From a virus: DNA of 26,120 nt. The position numbers and the translations under genes were made by a program. The notes beneath the pieces are model-generated. The model was not told the origin of the DNA, did not search any database, and saw only the letters and a program-made list of their open reading frames with translations. The DNA lies in the IMG/VR virus record IMGVR_UViG_3300008267_000452, positions 1 through 26,120 of that record, one strand, 5' to 3'. Shown here in pieces: positions 1 to 7,688 of this stretch (position 1 is its first letter; each line of letters opens with the position of its first letter).

Positions 1-1069
1 GATAGTAGATGTAGGTGAAATATTACCAGGAAGTAGTACAGAATAACCCTCAGTTAATACGGTTGCATCATTAAGCACATCTTCTCTAATCTTAATGTAA
101 ATTGTAGAAGTGTGTCCAAAGTCATCCTTAATAGTAAACTTAGTACCAAGAGTAGTGTTACAATCACCAAAGGCAAGAGGAAGATTGGTCTTATCTCCAA
201 AGTAGAACACAAGACTATACTCATCAGTATTTTGGTCAAAGTCCAATACAACGTCAAAGTCAACAATAAGATCATCACAATTAATCTGACAGCAAGTATC
301 TTGAATCAAGGAAACAGCAGCTCTCAAATCACAAACAGCCAACCAAAGTTTCTCAATAGTTTGTGCTAAGTTCCCAGACTCTCCAGTCCAAAGAATTACT
401 GAAGGATCAACCAGAGAAGGAATAACTGTAGAAGGAGCTACAGGCTCACATTCATTATCTGTAATAGCAGATAAAATATCACCAGGAAGTCCTGTTGCTG
501 TTCTTAGTGAGCAGAAAGCTGCCTCAAGTCCAGACAAAGCAACATCAATATCCTTTGGAACAGGACTGCTAGAACAGATTGGTGTAACCTGAGGAAGACC
601 TGCTGCTTCTAAAGCATCAAGTCTAATATCTATTTGTATAAGAGCTGAATCAATACCTGCTAGTGTTGCATCAATACCATCAAGTCTAGAAAGAATTGTA
701 CAGATCTTTTGAGCAATTTTTTGTACATATAAAGATATACGAACTGGATTTGTAATATCCCCATTAGAGTCTGTAAAATCAGCTATAAAGCAACTAGCAA
801 GAGGAATCTCTATTTCAGTTGTACCTCCTCCACCTAATGCATCTATAATCTCCTGAAGATCACACACTTTGTTAATCAATAGCTGAAGAACAATACCTAG
901 TGTTTTTTCAGGATCGGGGCAGGTAAGACAGTTATCTACCAAACATTTTAGATCAAGGTCTGATAGATCAAGCTGGTCTTTAAGATCACAGATTTCAACT
1001 GCTAGCTTATGGACAACGTCAGAAACTGTGTCGCCTGTACATAGATTAATACAGGATATATCATGTCAT
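1..1069 (-). CDS. Partial Cys-rich phage structural or appendage protein, 5' end without a usable start
   Basis: An open frame of about 355 codons runs from 1065 to the left edge, where the gene continues out of the window. The protein is acidic, with many scattered Cys residues, amphipathic helical stretches (heptad-like 'LDGIDATLAGIDSALIQID') and, towards the window edge, a beta-rich part with DxD patterns. This style fits appendage or tail proteins of Bacteroidota phages, but I recognise no named domain. The frame has no ATG: it opens right after a TGA at 1068-1066. The expected start, an ATG at 1069-1067 placed 8 nt after the stop of the preceding gene, reads Met-Thr-stop and is one base out of frame. 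Dropping one T at 1063 would join it to the long frame. Either a base is extra here (assembly error or real mutation) or translation starts in an unusual way. Coding status is firm; product is inferred. Confidence 0.6.
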
Positions 1070-1077
1070 ATTTTATT

Positions 1078-1239
1078 TTATTTCTTTTCTGTCTCCTTGT
1101 CTTGTAATGTTTCTTCAGCTTGCTGATCTTTTATTTTTTCATTAATAAAATTAACCAGAGGAAGACCATACTTTAAAGGAAGCTCTTGAAGAAAATTATT
1201 TAATTCAAGTAATGCCTTTTCATCTAAAACAATTTTCAT
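1078..1239 (-). CDS. Small 53-residue phage protein, function unknown
   Basis: An ATG at 1239 opens a 53-codon frame ending in TAA. The protein begins MKIVLDEKALLELNNFLQEL and ends in a charged, probably coiled or disordered Lys/Glu tail (DKETEKK). The first 35 residues look like two amphipathic helices around a Pro-Leu-Lys-Tyr-Gly turn. It is the first gene after a candidate late promoter (1287-1304) and is preceded by an A-rich leader containing AAAAACCAACAAG. The next gene begins about 8 nt after its stop and happens to be in the same frame. I do not recognise a named family; similar short helical proteins occur next to tail genes of Bacteroidota phages, but this is from memory. Confidence 0.65.
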   Translation of the reverse strand: MKIVLDEKALLELNNFLQELPLKYGLPLVNFINEKIKDQQAEETLQDKETEKK

Positions 1240-1286
1240 AACTTGTTGGTTTTTAAGGTTTTATAAAATACAAGTGATTGCATCAC

Positions 1287-1304
1287 CTCTACAATATAAT
1301 ATAC
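1287..1304 (-). promoter_or_regulatory. Candidate phage late promoter
   Basis: On the minus strand this reads GTATATTATATTGTAGAG. It matches three other sites in the window (6218-6235, 15652-15669, 24807-24824) sharing GTATATT followed by TAYTG; this copy is one base shorter in the middle. It lies 48 bp upstream of the 53-residue gene, downstream of terminator-like hairpins. The TATTG part is loosely like the Bacteroidota -7 element (TAnnTTTG), but no -33 TTTG at the right spacing is evident, so a phage-specific factor is possible. Promoter function is inferred from motif repetition and position. Confidence 0.55.
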
Positions 1305-1365
1305 TAAAAAAAATCTACTTCTCAAAGACTAAATTAATACCAAATATAGGGGGACTTTTATCACA

Positions 1366-1385
1366 ACCGCTCCCGAAGGAGCAGT
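1366..1385 (-). other. UUCG-capped hairpin
   Basis: On the minus strand ACTGCTCC, UUCG, GGAGCGGT form an 8-bp stem with one G-U pair and a classic stable tetraloop. No U-run follows directly, so it may be an RNA-stabilising element rather than a terminator. Confidence 0.6.
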
Positions 1386-1495
1386 TATGACATTATCCTT
1401 TAAAACTGAGGAGTTGTCTCCCCAGCTTCTCCAGACCCCCTACACTTAGTACATAGAACAAGAAACAAACTTCCCAATCTAGATGAGATAGTTTA

Positions 1496-1523
1496 GAAAA
1501 ACAGATCGCTTTTCAGAAATCTG
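1496..1523 (-). terminator. Possible intrinsic terminator after the tail-fibre gene
   Basis: On the minus strand a CAGAT/ATCTG stem with a 12-nt loop is followed directly by TTTTT. It lies about 90 bp after the fibre stop. The stem is short, so efficiency is uncertain. Confidence 0.45.
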
Positions 1524-1541
1524 CTCTTCACTTTCTTGCCC

Positions 1542-1590
1542 AGGTGACAGGTCTTTCCAGGGAGCTCGCACTGGCTTTAACCTGCCACCT
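1542..1590 (-). other. Long interrupted stem-loop in the fibre 3' region
   Basis: AGGTGGCAGG at one end pairs with CCTGTCACCT at the other (10 bp, one G-U pair). Inside, CCAG pairs with CTGG around a 10-nt loop containing GAGCTC. The arrangement lies 25 bp after the fibre stop codon, so it would be in the 3' untranslated RNA. It may protect the mRNA end or be part of a small RNA. Confidence 0.55.
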
Positions 1591-1614
1591 CTTATCTTAA
1601 AGAACTTCTATATT

Positions 1615-4600
1615 TTAATTCAACTTGACCCATGCCCCAGCATCTCTCCCCCACCATCCAGTAGAGTTAACTGTTATTCCATCTCCAAGATTAACATATA
1701 CCAATAATCCATCAGCAGGAGCAACAATAGCCTCAGCTTGCACCCCACTCATTCTTGGAAGCAAAAACCCTTGAGTTGTACTATCTATCTTTACTTTAGC
1801 TGATGCATCTTCTACAGTTGTATTAATTAATACATTTCCTGTAGCAGATTTAATAATTAATCTATTATTAGTATTATTACTTCCTAGATTTAAATCAAGA
1901 CCTGTCTCACCTCTTACAAAAAATCCTAATGAAGATGCTAAGATCTTACCAGAAATGGTAGCTTCTATACCAGCACCTCCAGAATATCCAAAGTTCCATA
2001 TACCCTGCGTTCCTGTTGTAGAAGTGATAAATCCAGTAGATTTGGCATATATCTGATAGTTAATACTAGTAACATTATTAGATGTTATTTCTAAGTAACC
2101 AGAATATCCATTATTAGCTGAAGGACCTGAGAGTCTAACATTTGGCGTTAGAATACCTAATGATCCAACATGTAAACTTCTAGCTGGAGCTGTTGTTGCA
2201 ATACCTACAGCACCCTGTAAAACAGTTGTAAGAATTGAAGTGTTACCTAATGTAACTGTATTACTACCATTACCTCTTGATTGATAACCAATTACAATTT
2301 CATTTGTATTACCATTCAAACTAGGTCTTGCATCAACTCCTAGGTATAAAGAGTTATTACTTGTTGTATTATTACTTCCAGCTGTAACAAGTTTACCAGC
2401 ATCCCAACCTAATGCAGTATTATTCGATGCTAAAGTCAGAGCACTTAATGCTGTTCTACCAATTGCAGTATTGTTAGCACCAGATGTAGCAGATGCTAGT
2501 GCAGATCTACCAACAGCAGTATTTCCAGTGTTATTACTATTTGCTAAAGCACTTCTTCCTATAGCTGTATTTTCAGAGCCTGTAGTATTTGCTGGTAAAC
2601 TACTTCTACCTACAGCTACGTTATCAGAGCCTGTTGTGTTTAACCTTCCTGATTGATGCCCTATAAAAGTATTTGCATTTGTAGTCAGATCATCACTGAA
2701 CCCAGCTTCAAATCCAAATGCTGTAGTATCTCCAAGATTGATCTGAGATACTCTTCCTGCAAATGTGCTTACTCTGTTTGTATCATCTACTTGTAAGTAA
2801 GTACCATTTAATGTTGCATCAAAGTCTCCAAGTTCATAAACTCTTGTAATAAAATCTACATTAAGTCCTTCAAGAGAACCAGCATACTGTGTATAAATTG
2901 ATTCTAAACTAGGATTAAAAACCATAACCCCACCACCAAAAACTCCAGCAGGATCACCTATTGTAATAGCAGGTCCAAGAACTGAAGAGTTTACAACAAC
3001 ACCATAACCATCAGATGGTACACCAAGCCAGTATTCTTTGCTATTAAAATCAATATATAAACCTTCTTTAAATGCACCAAACTGAGTGTAGATTGATGCA
3101 GTTAAACCTTCTACAACAATCTGTCTATTAAATGGAAGATAGCCTAATTTAAACACTGAACCAGCAAAATCAAAGTCTAAACCATTTGATGCAGAGTTAT
3201 TTATAAACTTTGCAGAATTAGTCTGTATTTGTAAATAAGATTGTCCTACCCCCGCAAATCTACCTATTCTGTAATCATGTGCTGTAAGATCTAAAAATAG
3301 TCCATTATCTGTCCCACTTAGATTTGTTCTAAGTTGAGTTCCATTATCTAATAGTAATGAGTCACCTAACTGTGACCCAGAAGGTGTCCACTTAGGAATA
3401 CGGTTTAGTGTACCTGTTCCTGTTACAGGATTAGTTAAAACTGGTTGTCCGCCAATATCAGAAAGTACTTGCGCACCTGTTCTATATTTAATAATTCCAC
3501 TATCACTTACTAAAAATCTATCTGTATCAATAGCTGCATTCAATATAGTTGAAATATTAACATTACCAAAAACATCAAGTGTTGCTGCTGGTATAGTTGT
3601 ACCAATACCAACACCCAAAGATGTTACCGCTAATTTTTCATTAGAATTAATACGAAATCTTATAGCAGTAGAACCAACTCCATCAATCAATGTATATCCA
3701 GAAAAAGATTGAATACTAAATCTTTTTGTTCCACCACCACCCATATCAAAGTATGAGTTTGTATTACCATTTATCTCAATAGCAGAATTGCCAATAGTAG
3801 ATGATACACCAAGTATAGTTCCACTATAACCAGCGGAAAATATATCAGGAGTTGTTGTTCCTATACCTATATTACTTCCACTTTCATATATAACAGAGTC
3901 TCCAATTGTACTTCCCCCTGTAAACTTTGAAACATAACCACTAGTTCCTAAACCTCCTATTTTATTATTAAATATACTCCAGTCTGTACTAGTAAGCTTA
4001 CCTGTATTTACAGCAGACGCAATAGGTAAATTAAATGTATGAATACCCCCCACTGCAGAGTTTATAGAAAAATCTGTACCTAAAGTACCAGTTACCATAA
4101 ACTGCACCTGGTCATTAATACCATTTAGAGCAGTTATGCCAGTAGTAAATGTTGTATCAATTTTACAAAGATGCTGATCTTGTGTATGTAGTGTAATTGT
4201 CTTACCTGATGTATTTACATACACTCTTACAGCAAGTCTATCAAGTATATTTAATGGTGTATTTGGAACAGTAAGGTTTGTAGAGTATAAATCAATATCT
4301 GTTCCATTTGTAATAAATTCTGGTGTTGCTGAGTTATCAGCTATTAATGTAAAGTTTACACCATCATATTCATAAAGTTCAACATAAAATGACGGTGTTC
4401 CTCCTGCAGAATCTGCAGAAAAATATAAATTAAATGTCCAAGCACCCGCAGGAATGTTAATAATAGATGGATCAAGAGGATCAGTTATAAAACTAGCTAC
4501 ATACCCAGGTGCTGCAATAGTAAAGTCTGTATTTGGTGGAATAACAGGCACTTTGTTCATCTCATAGTAGGTATCACCTACAAAAACGCCTTGATTTACA

Positions 4601-4995
4601 CTTCCATTTAAATAATAACTTGCAACTGACCCCCCACCTGTACTAGGAAAGTTTGAAAGCTCACCATCACCTCTAATATACTGAGAAGCTGAACCAGCTC
4701 CATCAACCTGGATTACTCCACTAGTAGTAACTGGACTACCTAACACTGTAAAAGCTGGAGGCATACTCAATCCCACACTTGTTACAGATGCTGTACTTAT
4801 TACCCAAACTGTACCATCCCACTCATATGATGATGATAAGTCAGTGTCATAAACAATAAAACCTTTGTCTGATGAAGTTAATGTAGCCCCTATAGCTATT
4901 CTTTGAGCAGTGGTTACATTATGAAGCCTGCTGAATAACAGCTGGTTCTTATTCAGACTTATATCATGATAATATTGTTTAATTATTGATGGCAT
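1615..4995 (-). CDS. Large modular tail fibre / receptor-binding appendage protein
   Basis: A 1126-residue, Gly/Thr/Asn/Ser-rich, mostly beta protein. Residues 31-69 hold a module typical of Bacteroidota fibres (GFIVYDTDLSSSYEWDGTVW), and a related module closes the protein (GLLVYVNLGDGI ... AWVKLN). Around residues 345-380, 458-478, 532-562 and 928-945 are repeats of the kind 'KFTGGSTIGDSVIYESGSNI' and 'GIGTTTPxxxLxV'. Residues about 770-920 contain tandem NTAIG-type repeats like the left-handed beta-roll head of YadA-like trimeric adhesins. No intramolecular chaperone (peptidase S74) motif is visible at the C-terminus. It is the last gene of a unit starting at the promoter at 6218-6235 and begins 3 bp after the preceding appendage gene. 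Role in host recognition is inferred from composition and position. Confidence 0.85.
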   Translation of the reverse strand: MPSIIKQYYHDISLNKNQLLFSRLHNVTTAQRIAIGATLTSSDKGFIVYDTDLSSSYEWDGTVWVISTASVTSVGLSMPPAFTVLGSPVTTSGVIQVDGAGSASQYIRGDGELSNFPSTGGGSVASYYLNGSVNQGVFVGDTYYEMNKVPVIPPNTDFTIAAPGYVASFITDPLDPSIINIPAGAWTFNLYFSADSAGGTPSFYVELYEYDGVNFTLIADNSATPEFITNGTDIDLYSTNLTVPNTPLNILDRLAVRVYVNTSGKTITLHTQDQHLCKIDTTFTTGITALNGINDQVQFMVTGTLGTDFSINSAVGGIHTFNLPIASAVNTGKLTSTDWSIFNNKIGGLGTSGYVSKFTGGSTIGDSVIYESGSNIGIGTTTPDIFSAGYSGTILGVSSTIGNSAIEINGNTNSYFDMGGGGTKRFSIQSFSGYTLIDGVGSTAIRFRINSNEKLAVTSLGVGIGTTIPAATLDVFGNVNISTILNAAIDTDRFLVSDSGIIKYRTGAQVLSDIGGQPVLTNPVTGTGTLNRIPKWTPSGSQLGDSLLLDNGTQLRTNLSGTDNGLFLDLTAHDYRIGRFAGVGQSYLQIQTNSAKFINNSASNGLDFDFAGSVFKLGYLPFNRQIVVEGLTASIYTQFGAFKEGLYIDFNSKEYWLGVPSDGYGVVVNSSVLGPAITIGDPAGVFGGGVMVFNPSLESIYTQYAGSLEGLNVDFITRVYELGDFDATLNGTYLQVDDTNRVSTFAGRVSQINLGDTTAFGFEAGFSDDLTTNANTFIGHQSGRLNTTGSDNVAVGRSSLPANTTGSENTAIGRSALANSNNTGNTAVGRSALASATSGANNTAIGRTALSALTLASNNTALGWDAGKLVTAGSNNTTSNNSLYLGVDARPSLNGNTNEIVIGYQSRGNGSNTVTLGNTSILTTVLQGAVGIATTAPARSLHVGSLGILTPNVRLSGPSANNGYSGYLEITSNNVTSINYQIYAKSTGFITSTTGTQGIWNFGYSGGAGIEATISGKILASSLGFFVRGETGLDLNLGSNNTNNRLIIKSATGNVLINTTVEDASAKVKIDSTTQGFLLPRMSGVQAEAIVAPADGLLVYVNLGDGITVNSTGWWGRDAGAWVKLN
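2240..2690 (-). repeat. Tandem YadA-head-like repeats inside the tail fibre
   Basis: The coding strand encodes a run of 15-20-residue units: NTFIGHQSG, NVAVGRSSL, NTAIGRSAL, NTAVGRSAL, NTAIGRTAL, NTALGWDAG, then degenerate EIVIGYQS and TVTLGNTS. The Asn-Thr-Ala-hydrophobic-Gly core is repeated while the connecting residues vary. Such units form beta-roll surfaces in trimeric adhesins. Repeats of this kind are prone to unit gain or loss, which could tune fibre length or binding. Confidence 0.75.
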
Positions 4996-4998
4996 AAG

Positions 4999-5460
4999 TT
5001 ATGACAAATATGCCCACCCAGAAACAGGTGAGCTGAATACAACATTAATTTGAAAACTATTAATATACTGCACTGTACCCTGAATCTCTTGACCATTTAG
5101 ATCTGTTGTCATTACATTTGGTGTAAATGGCAAATCATAATCTAACACCCATATTGACTGAGCAGGATCTATTTTAAAGGATTGTGCGGAGTCTTTAACT
5201 ATTGTAACATTAACAAAACATGTTGATGTATCTTCAATAGTATAAGGAATAAGATTACCATATTTTTTCTTCACCTCAGAAATAGTAGAATAGCCATCAG
5301 ACATTTGCCAGGTAGCCAACTCATACCTCATTGTAATTAAGTCTACATCTTCTTTAGGACAACATGAAGATATACCATAGCGTATTTTCTTAAACTCAGC
5401 TAAGAAAGCATCTGCATAATTACAAAAGTATTTTACTTGTTTGCTGGCAAAGTCTTTCAT
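4999..5460 (-). CDS. Probable tail appendage protein with C-terminal beta module
   Basis: 153 residues. The N-terminal half is helical and contains a CC pair (SSCCPKEDVDL). The C-terminal half (about 95-153) resembles a beta module often found in phage appendage proteins: a 'W.ldydLpFtPnV...D.nG.eI.G.v.yi....i.v.Fs.pvsGwAYLs' pattern. The start codon overlaps the stop of the zinc-ribbon gene by 4 bp (ATGA), and it ends 3 bp before the tail fibre, so the three are translated as a coupled set. It may be an adaptor or short fibre; function is inferred from the module and neighbours only. Confidence 0.65.
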   Translation of the reverse strand: MKDFASKQVKYFCNYADAFLAEFKKIRYGISSCCPKEDVDLITMRYELATWQMSDGYSTISEVKKKYGNLIPYTIEDTSTCFVNVTIVKDSAQSFKIDPAQSIWVLDYDLPFTPNVMTTDLNGQEIQGTVQYINSFQINVVFSSPVSGWAYLS

Positions 5461-5618
5461 TCTGTATACTTTTTCAAAGTTTCTGTCTTCTGCTCTTTTT
5501 CAACTTTTAAAGAAGTTTCATAATTCTGGAGACAAGAAGAGCAAACTTGTTTTCCATCTGAGGCGGTTTTTTTCTGACAACCGCATGTGAGTTTTGACCC
5601 ACAGTTAAGACAATTCAT
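5457..5618 (-). CDS. Small zinc-ribbon-like protein (53 aa)
   Basis: An ATG at 5618 opens a 53-codon frame ending in TGA that overlaps the next start. The first 30 residues hold a compact Cys set: C3-x2-C6 and C12-x-C14, then C26-x2-C29, suited to binding one or two zinc ions. The remainder is a Lys/Glu-rich tail, likely helical. The pattern suggests a zinc ribbon/knuckle fold; which partner it binds is unknown. It sits between two structural genes, which hints at an assembly or virion role, though a regulatory role cannot be excluded. Confidence 0.7.
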   Translation of the reverse strand: MNCLNCGSKLTCGCQKKTASDGKQVCSSCLQNYETSLKVEKEQKTETLKKYTE

Positions 5619-5628
5619 ATGTTTGGTT

Positions 5629-6183
5629 TTAGTAAAGACAAGTCTTACAATCTAGCTTAGCTAGACGTTTTTGAGCATATTGAAGAATACTCAATGCATC
5701 TGAGTTATCTTGACAATATTCAACCTTTGCCTTTGCTGCATCTATAAAACTCTTAATAAGCCTAAGCTCATTAAGTTTAGCTTTTACATCAGCCCCTGGT
5801 TCACATGCTGCTAATTCAAGATCAGCAAGGTTTTGGTAGTATGTGTTTAAGATTTGAGTGACTCTTAAATGACTATATTCAACAAACACCTTATCATTAG
5901 GTGACACAGAATATCTAACTAAATAAATTCCATCTGGAAGTGTAGCAGAATAACTACCACAGTCCTGAGACTGGATTCCTAGATTACATGCATTTAAAAC
6001 AACATTAAATTCAGGATCAACATCAATTGATACAGGAGCATTAAACCCAGGCACTGTGATTTGTAATGTCCCACAATTTATAGGAAGCTTATCTGTGTAG
6101 ATGGAAGCATCCATAATCCTAATAGTTTTAGGGTTACTTGTATAGGGAATATCTAAAAAAAGTTGGTGTGCAAAAGCTGACAT
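5629..6183 (-). CDS. Probable tail/appendage structural protein, unrecognised family
   Basis: 184 residues. The N-terminal 110 residues are beta-like with DxxIYTDKLPI and 'LPDGIYLVRYSVSP', resembling a small Ig-like or jelly-roll domain. The C-terminal 70 residues are strongly helical (KAKLNELRLIKSFIDAAKAK) with Cys at the end (CKTCLY). A beta domain followed by a helical tail fits a virion accessory protein. It is the first gene downstream of the promoter at 6218-6235 and is co-directional with the zinc-ribbon, appendage and fibre genes. I know no named family for it. Confidence 0.6.
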   Translation of the reverse strand: MSAFAHQLFLDIPYTSNPKTIRIMDASIYTDKLPINCGTLQITVPGFNAPVSIDVDPEFNVVLNACNLGIQSQDCGSYSATLPDGIYLVRYSVSPNDKVFVEYSHLRVTQILNTYYQNLADLELAACEPGADVKAKLNELRLIKSFIDAAKAKVEYCQDNSDALSILQYAQKRLAKLDCKTCLY

Positions 6184-6217
6184 GTTACCTGTTTTTAAGA
6201 CCCTTCCTATGTATATG

Positions 6218-6235
6218 GGGTCAATATAAATATAC
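6218..6235 (-). promoter_or_regulatory. Candidate phage late promoter
   Basis: Minus-strand sequence GTATATTTATATTGACCC, matching the shared GTATATT...TAYTG motif. It lies directly after a strong terminator (6258-6297) and 35 bp before the 184-residue gene, exactly where a new transcription unit must start. Confidence 0.65.
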
Positions 6236-6257
6236 TAAATTATAGGGAGTTTATCAA

Positions 6258-6297
6258 AAGAAAAAAAGGGGAGGGGGTAAATGCCCCCACCCCCTTT
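6258..6297 (-). terminator. Strong intrinsic terminator
   Basis: On the minus strand a G-run stem (GGGGGTGGGGG) pairs with CCCCCTCCCC across a short CATTTA loop and is followed by TTTTTTTCTTTT. It stands about 20 bp after the stop of the 443-residue structural gene and just before the next promoter. Confidence 0.9.
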
Positions 6298-6317
6298 ATT
6301 TTCATAGACTAGTAAAA

Positions 6318-7649
6318 TTAAGCGCCAGTAGTGGTGGTAGTAGTTACAAAGTCATCGCAAGGAAGACCTGTAGCAGTTAAGTATTCCACCTCAATACCGT
6401 TACCAGCAGCATCCAGAATATCCTGAAGCAGAGCAACAAATGCTGTTGTATTTACACCCACCTTAGTCCATACTGTCAACAGATACTGATCATTATCAAA
6501 TGTACCAGTAGGGTTGTTGAAGCGAGGAACACTATGGAGAATATTTACAGAGTTGTACAGCTCATCTGTGTCAAACTCACGGAGAGCAGAAGGAACCTCA
6601 ATTTGACGCATTCTCAAGCTATCTGTAAAGTTTCCATCAGGGAAGGCTTCTTGACGGTATCTGTTAGACAGAATAACATCACGAAGAACAGTGTTACCAA
6701 CACCTTGAGCCTGCAAAGGAACCTGAATCTCAGGAATGTAAGTGCCATCAACTGTGTATTGACCAGTGATAGTTACACACTGAAGATTACAAGGATCACC
6801 AGCATCATCAGTCAAAGACAAAAGAATGTTGATGGGTTGCAGTTCATAGTGGTCAGTTACACGGAAGGTACAGTTTCCAAACTTAGTATCTTCATAAGCA
6901 CCAGTGAAACGGAGACAAGACTGAGCTGTTTTAGCACCCTCAGGGTTTTCAGCAGCATAAGTTGTCCAACCAGAATCATCAGAGTTGTAAGCATCAAGAG
7001 CTGCAATAAACTCTTCTACAGTGTTAAAATCAGCTTGATCAGCCACTTCTACACCATCCCAATCAGACACAGACAACTGAATAAAGTTGCGCAGAATAGG
7101 ATCTATAGCAATTTGCTTAGCCCAATTAATTGAAACAATTGTAGGATCTACAATAGCACCAGTACAAGTAGCAGTGCAATCGTCAGTGCAACATCCTGTG
7201 TAAGCAGATACAGTTTTATAGATGTTGTGAGACAAGAAACGGAGAGCAGGACTACCCTTCAGATCAATACGAAGGTTGTAAGTCTTACCACATTCCATTT
7301 CACATACACACACATCTTTAATGTGTTGCTGAGGCTCATTAGCACAAGTTGTAAATACACGGGTGATGTACTTAGGGTTGATCACCTTAGACTTTACAGA
7401 CTCTTTATAACCACCATGATAAGGACCAATCTTATCACTAGTGAAATAAGAACCCTGAGCCAACAGGAAAGGGGTGTTAGTAGCAGGAACAGAGGTAAAA
7501 CTCTCATAGGTCTTTGCATTGAAAAGACCTAGCTGACCAGCTACAAGGTCAGATGTTGGATTGCCAGAAGGCAACAAAGTCAATGTGTTTGCTGTAACAC
7601 CCAAGTCGCCCAGCAAGAATGACTTTTTAAACGCGTGATTAAAATACAT
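6318..7649 (-). CDS. Major structural protein, probable tail tube or equivalent
   Basis: 443 residues, mixed beta-rich, ending in a run of six Thr residues and GA. It carries a Cys cluster at roughly residues 100-160 (VCVCEMEC, then CCTDDCTATC) that could bind metal or form disulphides. Its own leader (ATAAACC...AAAAAG) and a strong terminator immediately downstream suggest high expression, as for the major capsid gene. Proteins of this size and style in the same place in Bacteroidota phages are abundant virion proteins; tail tube is my best guess because it follows the connector gene and precedes the appendage genes. A head decoration protein is the alternative. No named domain is recognised from sequence alone. 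Confidence 0.6.
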   Translation of the reverse strand: MYFNHAFKKSFLLGDLGVTANTLTLLPSGNPTSDLVAGQLGLFNAKTYESFTSVPATNTPFLLAQGSYFTSDKIGPYHGGYKESVKSKVINPKYITRVFTTCANEPQQHIKDVCVCEMECGKTYNLRIDLKGSPALRFLSHNIYKTVSAYTGCCTDDCTATCTGAIVDPTIVSINWAKQIAIDPILRNFIQLSVSDWDGVEVADQADFNTVEEFIAALDAYNSDDSGWTTYAAENPEGAKTAQSCLRFTGAYEDTKFGNCTFRVTDHYELQPINILLSLTDDAGDPCNLQCVTITGQYTVDGTYIPEIQVPLQAQGVGNTVLRDVILSNRYRQEAFPDGNFTDSLRMRQIEVPSALREFDTDELYNSVNILHSVPRFNNPTGTFDNDQYLLTVWTKVGVNTTAFVALLQDILDAAGNGIEVEYLTATGLPCDDFVTTTTTTGA

Positions 7650-7688
7650 CTTTTTAAGATTTAAGGTTTATAAATAAAGAAACATTTT

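Larger units (their letters stand above)
1240..1614 (-). other. Gene-free 375-bp gap with several stem-loops
   Basis: No convincing reading frame on either strand. Read on the minus strand, it holds, in order after the tail-fibre stop: a long bulged stem-loop (1542-1590), a short hairpin followed by a U-run (1496-1523), GC-rich partly self-complementary sequence around 1410-1440, a perfect UUCG-capped hairpin (1366-1385), and a candidate promoter (1287-1304). It therefore seems to be a 3' untranslated region plus terminator of the fibre unit followed by the promoter of the next unit. The long distance between the fibre stop and the promoter is unusual for this compact genome. Confidence 0.6.

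Noticed and set aside
1078-1239. Stop-codon read-through joining the 53-residue gene to the left-edge gene, since both are in one frame
   Set aside because: Two different in-frame stops (TAA and TGA) within 15 nt make read-through unlikely, and the small gene has a natural charged C-terminus.
1542-1590. HDV-like self-cleaving ribozyme, suggested by CACCT followed by GGGCAAG
   Set aside because: The apparent P1 helix continues for 10 bp into a simple interrupted hairpin, and I could not place P2, P3/L3 and a J4/2 catalytic C in the needed nested order.
6534-7133. 199-codon plus-strand frame across the 443-residue structural gene
   Set aside because: It is antisense to a clearly coding, leader- and terminator-flanked gene; its product is Thr/Ser/Arg-rich noise with no motif. 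Long antisense frames here follow from the biased codon use of highly expressed genes.
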